DNA of 64,000 nucleotides from Sinomicrobium sp. (GCA_029266035.1 JAJUFH010000001.1:62001-126000); one strand, 5' to 3'. Shown: positions 35,516 to 44,943, counted from the first letter of the stretch. Translations and numbers: made by a program. Notes: generated by a model not told the origin, from the sequence alone.

Positions 35516-35557
35516 CAGCCGCAAAGTTTGAATTACACATCGCGACTTTGCAAAGAT

Positions 35558-35631
35558 GGCGAGGTAGCTCAGATGGTTAGAGCGCAGGATTCATAACCCT
35601 GAGGTCACGGGTTCAATTCCCGTCTTCGCTA
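35558..35631 (+). tRNA. tRNA-Met (anticodon CAT), elongator type
   Basis: 74-nt cloverleaf: acceptor GGCGAGG/CTTCGCT with a closing G-T pair, D-loop AGATGGTTA, anticodon loop TTCATAA (CAT), T-arm ACGGG/CCCGT with TTCAATT. There is no C1-A72 mismatch and no run of three G-C pairs in the anticodon stem, so it is not the initiator. A tRNA-Ile(CAT) that becomes lysidine-modified cannot be fully excluded. CCA is not encoded. Confidence 0.9.
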
Positions 35632-35633
35632 CT

Positions 35634-35674
35634 AAACAGGAGAAGTGATTAAATTTATCGCTTCTCCTGTTTTT
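35634..35674 (+). terminator. Terminator of tRNA-Met
   Basis: A 16-bp stem (AAACAGGAGAAG / CTTCTCCTGTTT plus four inner pairs), 7-base loop and T5 tail starting 3 bp after the tRNA. A GTG-initiated reading frame at 35645 runs through this hairpin and is not the true start of the following gene. Confidence 0.9.
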
Positions 35675-35712
35675 ATTTTAGGGTTAGACGTTTTTGCTTA
35701 TACTGATTTCAA

Positions 35713-35720
35713 TACATTTG
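35713..35720 (+). promoter_or_regulatory. -7 box of the MFS transporter gene
   Basis: TACATTTG fits TAnnTTTG; a TTT lies 19 bp upstream at the -33 position. It is after the tRNA terminator and 38 bp before the GTG at 35759, which supports that start. Confidence 0.6.
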
Positions 35721-35758
35721 CAAAGCTAAAAAACAACCTGAGAACAAGTGTTTCAACC

Positions 35759-36928
35759 GTGAGAGATCAAGAGATAACACAATCTGGAAAATTGCCGATA
35801 ATGGCGCTTTTGGCACTTAGTGTATCTGGCTTTATCGCCATTATCACAGAGACTATGCCCGCGGGATTACTACCTCAAATCAGCGAAGGACTCGGGGTTT
35901 CGCAGGCCTATGCTGGGCAGTTTATCTCTACCTATGCCCTGGGCTCCGTTTTGGCTGCCATTCCGATAATAAGTATGACGAGGAATTGGGACAGAAAACC
36001 GTTATTACTAATGGCTATTGCCGGCTTTTTTCTGTTCAACTTGGCGACCTTCCTTTTACACAATTACATCATACTGCTGGCCATACGTTTTTTGGCAGGT
36101 GTTAGCGCCGGAATAATCTGGGGTTCACTCACCGGATATACCGTTCGCTTGGTATCTGTGGAAAATGTAGGAAAATCTCTGGCTATAGTCGGAGTCGGAC
36201 AACCTATTGCCTTGTCGCTCGGCGTTCCACTAGCTACATGGCTGGGAAATATAATCGGATGGAATACTGTTTTTTTTATAGCATCGATATTGTCCTTATT
36301 GCTAATATTTTGGATAGTGATATTCGTGCCGAATGTCTCCATAGAAAACAAGACAAAATCAGTTCCTTTTAAAACAGTTTTTTCCAACAAAAGCATTCAA
36401 AAGATATTGATGGCAACGCTGTTTTGGATTTTGTCGCACAATCTGTTGTACACCTATATCTCTCCATTTTTAGAAGCTAGTAAACTCTCTGATCAATTGG
36501 ATATAATGCTGTTCCTATTCGGCATATCTTCCATTGTCGGAATTTGGCTTACCGGGCATTTTATCGACAGACACTTAAAGAGAGTTACACTCATAAATCT
36601 CATACTTTTCGGCATAGCCGGAGTGTTGATGCTATTTGGAAATACCCATAGCGCTTTTATCTATATCGGCATTACGCTATGGGGATACTCGTTTGGCGGA
36701 GCTCCGACATTGCTGCAAAAAGACTTGGCCGATGTAGCCAAAGACCACGTAGACATCGCACAGTCTATGTTTGTTACCGTTTTTAACATAGCTGTTGCGG
36801 GAGGTGGGGTTTTTGGCGGATTGCTACTAGCACATCTAGGAGTTCAGTTTATTGTTATACTATTTATCATCCTAGCTATATCCACGCTATTTCTATCTTT
36901 TGGAAGAAAACCGACCAAAGCAAAATAA
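35759..36928 (+). CDS. Major facilitator superfamily transporter (DHA1-like efflux)
   Basis: 389 residues from GTG 35759 (second choice ATG 35801, which begins inside helix 1). Twelve hydrophobic helices are recognisable. The helix-1 motif ETMPAGLLPQI and the loop 2-3 motif NWDRKPLLL are those of DHA1 drug/sugar-type exporters, and helix 5 carries a GQPIALSLGVPLATWLG motif C equivalent, typical of antiporters. The substrate is unknown. A Crp/Fnr-type regulator follows 91 bp downstream with its own -7 box. Confidence 0.82.
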   Translation: MRDQEITQSGKLPIMALLALSVSGFIAIITETMPAGLLPQISEGLGVSQAYAGQFISTYALGSVLAAIPIISMTRNWDRKPLLLMAIAGFFLFNLATFLLHNYIILLAIRFLAGVSAGIIWGSLTGYTVRLVSVENVGKSLAIVGVGQPIALSLGVPLATWLGNIIGWNTVFFIASILSLLLIFWIVIFVPNVSIENKTKSVPFKTVFSNKSIQKILMATLFWILSHNLLYTYISPFLEASKLSDQLDIMLFLFGISSIVGIWLTGHFIDRHLKRVTLINLILFGIAGVLMLFGNTHSAFIYIGITLWGYSFGGAPTLLQKDLADVAKDHVDIAQSMFVTVFNIAVAGGGVFGGLLLAHLGVQFIVILFIILAISTLFLSFGRKPTKAK

Positions 36929-36980
36929 CCGAAGAGAGCAAACTTGCAACCTACTCTAAATACAACAGAAATTATTAATG

Positions 36981-36988
36981 TAATTTTG
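36981..36988 (+). promoter_or_regulatory. -7 box of the Crp/Fnr regulator gene
   Basis: TAATTTTG fits TAnnTTTG, 32 bp before the ATG at 37020. No clear -33 TTG. Confidence 0.45.
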
Positions 36989-37019
36989 TAAGAGTAGGCA
37001 CAATACTACAAGTGAACAA

Positions 37020-37586
37020 ATGGAACAAATCCGAAAATATTTTGAGCGGTCATTTAAACTGACCGACCGAGATTGGCAGATCTTCTCTTCCAAACTCATC
37101 TGTCGGGATTTTCCCAAAAAGCACACTCTCCTAAAAGTTGGAGAGGTAGAAAACAAGCTTTCGTTTATCAAAACAGGGATAGTGCGTTTTTACATTCCAA
37201 GAGAAGAAAACGACCTCACCTTTTCTTTTTCCTTTGACAACAGTTTTGTGAGTGGTTACAATTCTTTTCTAAGTCGAAAACCATCAACATACTGCATAGA
37301 AACACTGGCAAAAACCACACTGTGGCAACTTACCTACGACGATTTACAGGAGATTTACAGAGAAACTGAAATCGGCAACGCCATAGGGCGACAGGCAAGC
37401 GAAGAATTGTTTTTAAAAAAATCACAAAGAGAGCTTTCCCTACTCAATGAAACAGCCGAACAGCGATATCTCAATCTTTTTACCGAGCAACCGGAATTAA
37501 TAAAGGACATCCCATTAAAATACATCGCTTCATACATAGGCATCACCCCACAGGCGCTGAGCAGAATACGAAGGAGAATTTCTTAA
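37020..37586 (+). CDS. Crp/Fnr family transcriptional regulator
   Basis: 188 residues. Residues about 20-115 form the cyclic-nucleotide-binding-like jelly roll (KHTLLKVGEVENKLSFIKTGIVRFYI), but the Arg-Ser phosphate cassette that binds cAMP is not recognisable. A long dimer helix leads to a short C-terminal HTH with LKYIASYIGITPQALSRIRRRI as recognition segment. This short form is common in Bacteroidota, often next to transporter or DoxX-like genes. It may control the MFS or DoxX-like neighbours (inference). Confidence 0.85.
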   Translation: MEQIRKYFERSFKLTDRDWQIFSSKLICRDFPKKHTLLKVGEVENKLSFIKTGIVRFYIPREENDLTFSFSFDNSFVSGYNSFLSRKPSTYCIETLAKTTLWQLTYDDLQEIYRETEIGNAIGRQASEELFLKKSQRELSLLNETAEQRYLNLFTEQPELIKDIPLKYIASYIGITPQALSRIRRRIS

Positions 37587-37643
37587 CCTAAGTTCATTGC
37601 TTTGCCCGAAACGGGAAACGAACTTTGTAGAAAAAGAATAAAA

Positions 37644-38099
37644 ATGAAACCACTAACAGTATTGCTTGGAGCATTTGTTGTTTCACTGGTGATTACAAAA
37701 GTATTTCGAGGCTCTTTTGAACTGGCTTTATCGGGCAGAATTGCCATGGCTGTAATGCTGGTGTTTACCGCTATAGGACATTTTGCTTTCACCAAAGGAA
37801 TGTCGTTGATGATACCGGAATTTATTCCCTTCAAAACAGAGATTGTCTATCTGACAGGAATTGCGGAAATCGCTTTTGCAATCGGACTTTTATTGCCTAA
37901 TTACCGAGTTATAACCGCTTGGTCGCTTATCATCTTTCTCATATTAGTACTCCCGGCAAATATCTGGGCTGCAATAAAGCAATTAGACTATCAAAGAGCT
38001 ACATTCGATGGAAATGGATTGGCTTATCTGTGGTTTAGAATACCCCTGCAAATACTTTTTATCGTTTGGACTTACCTATTGGCGATTTATAAATCATGA
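37644..38099 (+). CDS. DoxX-like membrane protein
   Basis: 151 residues from ATG 37644 (MKPLTVLLGAFVVSLVI); the frame extends upstream only to a TTG. Four hydrophobic helices, GHFAFTKGMSLMIPEFIPFKTEIVYLTG between helices 2 and 3 and LTGIAEIAFAIGLLLP match small DoxX-like integral membrane proteins. These are linked to thiosulfate/quinone chemistry or stress, without a firm general function. It lies 57 bp after the Crp/Fnr gene and is probably co-transcribed. Confidence 0.75.
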   Translation: MKPLTVLLGAFVVSLVITKVFRGSFELALSGRIAMAVMLVFTAIGHFAFTKGMSLMIPEFIPFKTEIVYLTGIAEIAFAIGLLLPNYRVITAWSLIIFLILVLPANIWAAIKQLDYQRATFDGNGLAYLWFRIPLQILFIVWTYLLAIYKS

Positions 38100-38185
38100 C
38101 CATAGTCATAGCTCAAGTAAACCATTACCTCCAAATTCTCTAAGCTCTTAAACTATTCTTTATTCAAAATCCTCGTTTTCTAGGA

Positions 38186-38216
38186 TTGCACTCAACAATC
38201 ACAGCGTGTATTTTTG
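38186..38216 (+). promoter_or_regulatory. Promoter of the gene at 38249
   Basis: TTG at 38186-38188, a 20-bp spacer, and TATTTTTG at 38209-38216, followed by an ATG 32 bp on. The layout is a full -33/-7 match. Confidence 0.78.
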
Positions 38217-38248
38217 TCTGTACACATAATATCCTCTAAAGACTGTTG

Positions 38249-38770
38249 ATGAAAAAAAATATTACTATACAATCTTTTGAATTCCCTCTATTTCGATTTA
38301 AACGTTTACTATACAGTGTTCCTCTCGTAGGATTATCGCTATGGCTGTTTACAATAGGCGGAATTGAATTGGAGTTGTTGTTAGAAGAACAAGACAAATG
38401 GATCAGCCTTTTTATATACGCGGTTTACCTGATTGGATATGTGGCATTCACGATTAAATGGTTATTCTATATCAACAGTCGTGTCGTTTTGATATGGGCA
38501 GATGACACCGGTTTTCGATTCAATATAGCTCCGAGCAAAAAGATTATGTGGCACGAAATAAAAAGCTGTAAATTTCCCCGTGACATATATGAAATCCGTT
38601 CACAATCACCTGCGTCTACCATCATCTTAGACTTAGGTTTTGGAAAAATAAAAATTATCAATTGTTCTACTTGGACCATTTTCAGCAAAAACAAGAGAAA
38701 AAATTACAACCACAATTTTGAGTCATTTAAAGAAGTATTACGCCATAGAATAAGCTGTACAAAAACATAA
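38249..38770 (+). CDS. Unrecognised two-helix membrane protein with a C-terminal PH-like domain
   Basis: 173 residues. Two transmembrane helices (about residues 22-40 and 55-75) are followed by a cytosolic domain of short beta-strands and a last helix (DTGFRFNIAPSKKIMWHEI ... FESFKEVLRHRI), a layout like small bacterial PH-domain membrane proteins. I do not recognise the family with confidence. The start is ATG 38249; a TTG one codon upstream is less likely. The gene has its own promoter and no obvious operon partner. Confidence 0.6.
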   Translation: MKKNITIQSFEFPLFRFKRLLYSVPLVGLSLWLFTIGGIELELLLEEQDKWISLFIYAVYLIGYVAFTIKWLFYINSRVVLIWADDTGFRFNIAPSKKIMWHEIKSCKFPRDIYEIRSQSPASTIILDLGFGKIKIINCSTWTIFSKNKRKNYNHNFESFKEVLRHRISCTKT

Positions 38771-38854
38771 CTACACCTGTAATCTCTGAAGGTCGAAAGC
38801 TAGATTTCGACAAAAGCAAGGTGTGGAATACTCTCAACACTCTCTATCTTAGCA

Positions 38855-39553
38855 CTACTTCAAAGCCAACAAAAATAGAAATAGAAATGCCACAACAACG
38901 GGTAATGACACAAATGAAATCAGTGCAATATGTAGTGTTTTGTAATACCTCCCGAAAATTTCTCTAATCTTACCGATAAGTATCAGTAATAGGATACATA
39001 CCACCGCCCATAAAGCGCAGGCCGTAAACAGGTCGTCAAAGTTCATAAAACCATCTGTATCAATATCAAAAAGAATAAGCGCCAATCTGGTTAGCAGACC
39101 AGTCGCTATCACAGCAATTATCAGTAATATACCAACTGCTATTGTATGTAATAATATAGTGACTCCCCTTGTCGTTCCACGTTTTTTCTGATATCGATTG
39201 AGAAAGCGGAAGCATATGCAAAGTAGTATTCCGAATAGCCCGTAACTCTACAGTATTTCTCCCATAATACCACAAAAATAGACTGTCTTCGGTCGATATA
39301 AAATCCCCAGATCCCGGTATTTTTCTACGCTAAGTTTACAAAAAGTAATGATGAAAAAGGGACAAATAATCACCAAAACCCCTAAAACACTCTTTGGGCG
39401 TGGTATACAACAGCTGTTTTGAGTTAGCTTTGAAGTCTGTATCTCGATAAAATAGCGGTATTGTTAGAGCAACGCACAGATGGCAAGCATGGGCAGTGCT
39501 GTAAGCCGTCAGTAAAGAAAACCAAAAAGCCATAGCGACGATTTAAACTCCAT
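38855..39553 (-). pseudogene. Decayed six-helix membrane protein gene with three in-frame stop codons
   Basis: One minus-strand frame runs 233 codons from ATG 39553 to the stop at 38855, broken only by TGA 39509-39511, TAA 39464-39466 and TAG 39248-39250. Between the stops the frame reads like a membrane protein: KSSLWLFGFLY[*]RLTALPM, SVLGVLVIICPFFIITFC, GIMGEIL[*]SYGLFGILLC, HTIAVGILLIIAVIATGLL, ACALWAVVCILLLILIG and ISFVSLPVVVAFLFLFLLAL, giving about six helices. TGA and TAG are each one base from TGG. The only intact piece is the last 85 codons (from a GTG at 39112). No frameshift is needed. The family is unknown, and no homologue could be checked. Confidence 0.6.
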
Positions 39554-39675
39554 TTCATCGGCTGCACACAAGTCTTTGACAGCCTGCCTCAATTTTGTAA
39601 TCTTTACCGCTGAAATATTCCGACTTTCACTACAAAAAGTTGTGTTTTTTCATATAGATATACTTGTAGTTTCCA

Positions 39676-39683
39676 TATATTTG
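39676..39683 (+). promoter_or_regulatory. Candidate -7 box for the gene at 39744
   Basis: TATATTTG fits TAnnTTTG, 61 bp before the ATG. No -33 TTG at the usual distance. Confidence 0.45.
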
Positions 39684-39743
39684 TCTTGTGATTACCTCTT
39701 ATCACTCATATAAAAGACAGACTAGTATAAACACTAAAAAACC

Positions 39744-40460
39744 ATGAAATCAAAATTATTACTGATTCCTTTTTTGCTCCTTTTTATTTTTGCACATGCT
39801 CAAAAAGAACTGGATTCCATAACTTACGAGCAGACACAGGACATCAATTTTTTTAGTACTGTTAAAAACAATACACAGGTTTATAAATACACTACTATAA
39901 ACGGGAATCAGATCAAGATAGGTGATACTGTTGTTTTAGGAATGCCGACATCTGGGGAAGTTCTTACGAGAACCTATGGCGGCAGTTATGGCAGTGGATT
40001 TAGAGGTGGTGTCGCCGATTCTCGAGGTGTTAGTAAAAAAACCTATGAATTCGTAAAATTAGGCAGGCCGGCCGGATTTGGAAGTGTGATGAACGCCATG
40101 GCTGGAGAAGCTTCCGATATGGCTTCCTTGTCTTTAAAAAACACCAAGGCCATTGTCAGAGAAATGAAAGCTTATCACCAAGGAAGCAAGAAAAAACCAC
40201 TTTACCTGGTAATAGTACTTGGAGAAATAAACGACAGAGCATTTGGCATTAACAAGTATCTAAGTGTGATGAATACCGAATTGGCTATAGAATCTGGAGA
40301 AATCCTTTTGTCGAACAGAAAAATGACTAGAGATGAGGCTATTGCCAAGCTGAAAGAAGCAAAAGAATTACTAGATTTGGACATGATCACTAAAGAAGAT
40401 TTTGAAAAGCTCAAAGAAGAGGTAGGGCCAATTATTAAAGCTGAGACAGATTTTAATTAA
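39744..40460 (+). CDS. Exported protein with C-terminal SHOCT-like segment
   Basis: 238 residues with a clear signal peptide (MKSKLLLIPFLLLFIFAHAQ). The middle has a Gly/Ser-rich turn (GGSYGSGFRGG) and a Lys-rich strand region of unknown fold. The C-terminal about 40 residues, including DEAIAKLKEAKELLDLDMITKEDFEKLKEEV, match the short amphipathic SHOCT pattern found at the ends of many bacterial proteins. No enzymatic motif. The 193 bp to the next gene hold no recognisable feature. Confidence 0.65.
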   Translation: MKSKLLLIPFLLLFIFAHAQKELDSITYEQTQDINFFSTVKNNTQVYKYTTINGNQIKIGDTVVLGMPTSGEVLTRTYGGSYGSGFRGGVADSRGVSKKTYEFVKLGRPAGFGSVMNAMAGEASDMASLSLKNTKAIVREMKAYHQGSKKKPLYLVIVLGEINDRAFGINKYLSVMNTELAIESGEILLSNRKMTRDEAIAKLKEAKELLDLDMITKEDFEKLKEEVGPIIKAETDFN

Positions 40461-40653
40461 AAGCTAAAACCAAAATAGTCTATTTTCGAAACTTAGGAGG
40501 ATATCCCTCGTCAAGGCTTCTCATAGCACTAGAATTGTTTTGTTCCGATTGCCCTTACTGTCGGGTGGGTAATGCCGAGAGCTATTTTTTGCAACTACTG
40601 AAAAGGCATTTATCTGCACTATGTCACGCATTCCTTTAGCTGATTACTATTCC

Positions 40654-41685
40654 CTATTTTGGTGGAAGTAATTTGTATGACGCCTTGAGCGTGCCTGTTT
40701 TTAAATCTATTTCCATCAGGTGAGACTGATTGGAAGCCAGCAAATTATCTCCTTGCAAGTAAAACCTGCATTTGTTCTGGATGTTTGAAAGCTCTTCATT
40801 GTCGTCTTGTGGCAGCGTAATCGACCAGACCGTGGCCAATGTCTGCTGGTTTATACGGGTAAGTATTAAATCTTTAGAATTGTTTCTAACAGTTTTAGAC
40901 AGTATAAAAAAACTTTGATCGTAAATACTGGGCCGGGCTTTGTGGTTGTACCTTTTCTGATGTATGGCAAGGTATTGCGGATCGAGAAAATCGTCTTGAG
41001 AAGTGATTTGAACAGAATCCGCTCTGAAGAGTTTTCTGCGCGATCCTCCGGTTATCTCCTGTTGTACAGCATCATAACTATAGGTGTACTGATAAAAATC
41101 GTCTTCGTATCCATTCAGCCGTTCTCCTTCGCTATCAGCTGCTATCGCAAGTTTTCCCGTTTCTGCATCTATATCATATTTACGTCCGTCTTCTGCCTCA
41201 TAAACGGCTTGATTAACGTTCTCGTCACTCTCAAAAAAGGCACCATACCCGAAGGGAATATCAGGATTCTTCTCTCTTATGTCCTCTGCGCTAAACTTTA
41301 AATCGAACGATGACAAATCGAATACGGCAACACTGTTTTGCTCTTCCTCTATATCTCTAACGCTCAACCACACATAGTGGTTATTTACATCTCCAATTCG
41401 AACCAGCTCGTCAAACTCTACCGGATTTTTCAGCAGTTTTTCGCCCGAAGCGCAATCTACGACCTGCAAAAAACGCTCGGTATAACCAGATCGATGCGTG
41501 ATACCACCCTGTTGGGAATACTGTGTAACATGGTATACGCTGTACATATACACATAATACTTCCCGTCGGGCGTAAACACCCCTCCTTCCCAAACCGGAG
41601 CCTGTTTCCCCATAAAAGAACATCCGGAAAGACTCAGAACCAATCCCAATAAAATTATCAACTTAGTGAGAATTCCTGTTTTCAT
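40654..41685 (-). CDS. Unrecognised lipoprotein, beta-propeller-like
   Basis: 343 residues with a type II signal peptide ending LSLSGC (Cys22), so envelope-anchored. The rest is beta-rich with repeated short blocks such as GGVFTPDGKYYVYMYSVYHV, NNHYVWLSVRDIE and GDNLLASNQSHLMEIDLKTG, suggesting a six- or seven-bladed propeller. No catalytic residues can be picked. It is monocistronic, divergent from the amidohydrolase genes across 255 bp. Confidence 0.6.
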   Translation of the reverse strand: MKTGILTKLIILLGLVLSLSGCSFMGKQAPVWEGGVFTPDGKYYVYMYSVYHVTQYSQQGGITHRSGYTERFLQVVDCASGEKLLKNPVEFDELVRIGDVNNHYVWLSVRDIEEEQNSVAVFDLSSFDLKFSAEDIREKNPDIPFGYGAFFESDENVNQAVYEAEDGRKYDIDAETGKLAIAADSEGERLNGYEDDFYQYTYSYDAVQQEITGGSRRKLFRADSVQITSQDDFLDPQYLAIHQKRYNHKARPSIYDQSFFILSKTVRNNSKDLILTRINQQTLATVWSITLPQDDNEELSNIQNKCRFYLQGDNLLASNQSHLMEIDLKTGTLKASYKLLPPK

Positions 41686-41862
41686 CTAAAGAATTATTTA
41701 ATCAGATTCCAATAATACGAATCGAAAATATCGGATTTTTTATGCGCTTAGAAGTTTTGTAGATTAAATTTCCGTTAATTGCGGTTTGAAGTTTTTCAGA
41801 TTCCGTCAAAAATTGGCAAATCACATTGCAATTCCAAAACTAACAATACACTTCTTAAAAGT

Positions 41863-41870
41863 TAAATTTG
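41863..41870 (+). promoter_or_regulatory. -7 box for the amidohydrolase pair
   Basis: TAAATTTG fits TAnnTTTG, 70 bp upstream of the first amidohydrolase ATG. No TTG at the -33 distance. Confidence 0.5.
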
Positions 41871-41940
41871 CACTTTCCTTGTAATATGTGTGTGGGTTAT
41901 AGTATTTTTAGGGCACAACACTAACAAATTCAAGTAATCC

Positions 41941-44910
41941 ATGAAAAAACGATTGCCTTCTTTTTTGGCGGTACTACTGTGTTCTGTAAGTATTTACACA
42001 CAGGAATACTTCCCCCAAAACGGCGGTGTTAAAACCACCGACAACAATTACAAAGCCTTTACCAACGCTACAATTTACGTAACTCCAGACAAAGTGATTG
42101 AAGGGGGCACCCTTGTTATCCAACGAGGCAAAGTGGTCGCTGTAGGCAAAAATGTAAGCATCCCCGACAACAGTATCATTACCGACCTCAACGGGAAATA
42201 CATTTACCCTTCCTTTATCGATATTTACAGTGATTTCGGAGCGCAAAAACCCAAACGACGATCGTCTTTGGGACGCAAACCCCAATACGAAGCATCTCGA
42301 AAAGGCTATTATTGGAACGACCATATAATGCCCGAAAAAGAGACCGGAAACCACTTCGAATTTGACAATTCTGACGCGCGAGAATTGATCAAATACGGTT
42401 TTGGCGTAGTCAATACCCATATCCCCGACGGTATTGTAAGAGGTACCGGAATGCTCGTAGCTCTCGACATTGCCAACAATTACGACAACCGCATCTTGCA
42501 ACAGAAAAGTACTCAACACCTCTCTTTTGCCAAAAGTATAGCCTCTATACAGCGCTATCCTAGTTCTCTTATGGGCGCAATGGCTCTCATAAGGCAGTTG
42601 TACCGCGATGCAGAATGGTATGCAGGTGGGCACTCAGATTACAAAGACCTCTCTATAGAAGCCCTGCTTCGAAACAAAACACTGCCTCAAATATTTGAGA
42701 CTGGGGGGTATCAAAACGATTTGAGAGCTGCCAAAATCGCAAAGGAATTCGGGCTCAACTATATCTTCAAAGGTGGTATAGACGAATACCAACGTATCGA
42801 TAAAATCAAGGCTACAGGAGCGAGTTTTATACTTCCTCTGAATTTTCCCGATGCCTACGATGTTTCCGACCCTATGCTCGCACAGCAAATCGCCCTGTCT
42901 GATATGAGACTGTGGAACCAGGCTCCGGGGAATCCGGCTGCATTTGCCGCGCAAAATATTCCGTTTGCCTTTACTTTAAACGGGCTCAAAAAACACTCAG
43001 AGTTTAAAAGCAAATTAAAGAGAGCCATAGATTACGGGCTCGACAAAACTACAGCCCTCAAAGCCCTGACTACTGTACCGGCACAATTACTGAGGCAGGA
43101 AGAGCTGATCGGACAGTTGAACAAGGGAAGTTACGCCAATTTTCTCATCGCTTCGGGAGATATATTCGAACCTAGCACCACGCTGTTTGAAAACTGGGTA
43201 CTGGGTCAGAGAAATGTTGTCAACGACATGAACATCAAAGACATCAGAGGAGAATATACCCTTTCGGTAGCCGGTAAAGAATACCAACTTACTATCGAGG
43301 GGAGTATTGCCAAACCCACGGCCAAACTACAATCGGGCAGCACTAAACTAAAAACGAAAATTTCCTACGACAACGGATGGGCACATCTGTTCTTTGCACC
43401 TAAAGAAAGTGAAGGATTTACCAGACTTACCACAAAAGTGCAAAACACAGACAAATTAGAAGGCAAGGCTGTAACCGACGGGGGTGCAGAAAGCAGATGG
43501 ACTGCGGTAAAACAGAATCCCTATGCCAATGGTAAAAAGAAAAAGAGCCCTTCCATTCCCCAACAGCTTCCAATCACCTATCCAAATAAAGCATACGGCT
43601 TTGCCAAATTGCCCGAAGCCAAATCAGTGTTGTTTAAAAATGCTACGGTGTGGACGAGTGAGGATGCAGGAGTACTGGAAAACACCGATGTATTGATCAA
43701 AGACGGAAAGATTGCCCGTATTGGCAAAGACCTCTCAGCCTCAGGAGCAGAAGTGATCGATGCCACCGGAAAACACCTCACCGCGGGAATTATAGACGAA
43801 CACTCCCATATCGGAACCGCATCCGTAAACGAATCTGGCCATAATTCGTCGGCCGAAGTATCTATAGAAGACGTGGTCGATGCCGACCAAATCAATATCT
43901 TTCGCGATCTGACCGGTGGGGTGACTACGCTGCAAATACTGCATGGTTCGGCAAACCCCATAGGTGGAAAATCGGCTATCGTAAAACTGAAATGGGGGCA
44001 TACAGCAGATGAGCTCATCTACGACAATTCCCCGAAATTCATCAAGTTTGCCCTAGGTGAGAATGTGAAGCAGTCTAATTGGAGTACTCGACCAACCGTT
44101 CGTTTTCCACAGTCGAGAATGGGTGTAGAACAGGTTTTTATCGATTATTTCCAGCGAGCTAAAGAATATGCTGAAGTCAAAAAAAGTGGTAAGCCCTATC
44201 GTTACGACTACGAAATGGAAACCCTGGTAGAGATTTTAGAAGGTAAGCGTTTTATCTCCTGTCACTCCTATGTACAAAGCGAGATCAATATGCTGATGAA
44301 AGTAGCCGATAAATTCGGTTTTACAGTAAATACATTTACCCATATTTTGGAAGGCTATAAGGTGGCAGACAAGATGAAAGCTCACGGTGTATTGGGAGCC
44401 TCCACCTTCTCCGACTGGTGGGGATACAAGTTTGAGGTAAACGATGCTATTCCATACAACGCAGCTATTATGGAAAGCCAAGGGCTAAATGTAGCTATCA
44501 ACTCCGACAATTCCGAAATGTCCAGAAGGCTAAATCAGGAAGCAGCAAAAGCCGTAAAATACGGTGGAGTATCGGAAGAAGAAGCCTGGAAAATGGTGAC
44601 CATAAACCCGGCAAAAATGCTGCATATAGACAACAGAACGGGTAGTATTAAAGAAGGTAAAGACGCCGATTTGGTACTGTGGAACGACCATCCGCTTTCG
44701 GTCTATGCAGTAGCTGAGAAAACCTTTATCGAAGGAGCTCTCTATTACGATTATGAACAGGTGCAAAAGGCGAGACAGGATATCATCCGCGAGAAAAATA
44801 TTCTCATCGACCAAATGCTCGCTGCCAAAAACAAGGGAATGCAAACCCAAGCTCCTAAGAGAAAAGTAGAGCAAGATTTGCACTGTGACACTGAGTTTTA
44901 CGGATTGTAA
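41941..44910 (+). CDS. Exported two-domain amidohydrolase-like protein
   Basis: 989 residues, signal peptide ending near SIYTQ. It holds two amidohydrolase-type (imidazolonepropionase/dihydroorotase-like) domains in tandem. Domain 1 (about 40-445) has the small beta-sandwich entry and YIYPSFIDIYSDFG where HxH should be, so it lacks the metal motif. Domain 2 (about 560-960) keeps it: GIIDEHSHIG, then CHSYVQSEINM, THILEGYKVADKM and AINSDNSEMSRR. Only domain 2 is expected to be catalytic. The substrate is unknown; an envelope hydrolase of cyclic amides or dipeptides is a family-level inference. A second related gene follows. Confidence 0.85.
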   Translation: MKKRLPSFLAVLLCSVSIYTQEYFPQNGGVKTTDNNYKAFTNATIYVTPDKVIEGGTLVIQRGKVVAVGKNVSIPDNSIITDLNGKYIYPSFIDIYSDFGAQKPKRRSSLGRKPQYEASRKGYYWNDHIMPEKETGNHFEFDNSDARELIKYGFGVVNTHIPDGIVRGTGMLVALDIANNYDNRILQQKSTQHLSFAKSIASIQRYPSSLMGAMALIRQLYRDAEWYAGGHSDYKDLSIEALLRNKTLPQIFETGGYQNDLRAAKIAKEFGLNYIFKGGIDEYQRIDKIKATGASFILPLNFPDAYDVSDPMLAQQIALSDMRLWNQAPGNPAAFAAQNIPFAFTLNGLKKHSEFKSKLKRAIDYGLDKTTALKALTTVPAQLLRQEELIGQLNKGSYANFLIASGDIFEPSTTLFENWVLGQRNVVNDMNIKDIRGEYTLSVAGKEYQLTIEGSIAKPTAKLQSGSTKLKTKISYDNGWAHLFFAPKESEGFTRLTTKVQNTDKLEGKAVTDGGAESRWTAVKQNPYANGKKKKSPSIPQQLPITYPNKAYGFAKLPEAKSVLFKNATVWTSEDAGVLENTDVLIKDGKIARIGKDLSASGAEVIDATGKHLTAGIIDEHSHIGTASVNESGHNSSAEVSIEDVVDADQINIFRDLTGGVTTLQILHGSANPIGGKSAIVKLKWGHTADELIYDNSPKFIKFALGENVKQSNWSTRPTVRFPQSRMGVEQVFIDYFQRAKEYAEVKKSGKPYRYDYEMETLVEILEGKRFISCHSYVQSEINMLMKVADKFGFTVNTFTHILEGYKVADKMKAHGVLGASTFSDWWGYKFEVNDAIPYNAAIMESQGLNVAINSDNSEMSRRLNQEAAKAVKYGGVSEEEAWKMVTINPAKMLHIDNRTGSIKEGKDADLVLWNDHPLSVYAVAEKTFIEGALYYDYEQVQKARQDIIREKNILIDQMLAAKNKGMQTQAPKRKVEQDLHCDTEFYGL

Positions 44911-44943
44911 ACAGAAAACGGATCCTAAAAAATTTTGACATTT

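Noticed and set aside
35645-35758. GTG at 35645 as start of the MFS transporter
   Set aside because: The codons lie in the tRNA-Met terminator hairpin and upstream of the -7 box at 35713; the GTG at 35759 fits better.
39066-39275. Alternative minus-strand frame reading LWYYGRNTVEL inside the pseudogene region
   Set aside because: It lacks a canonical start and overlaps the hydrophobic frame of the decayed membrane protein; the hydrophobic frame explains the region better.
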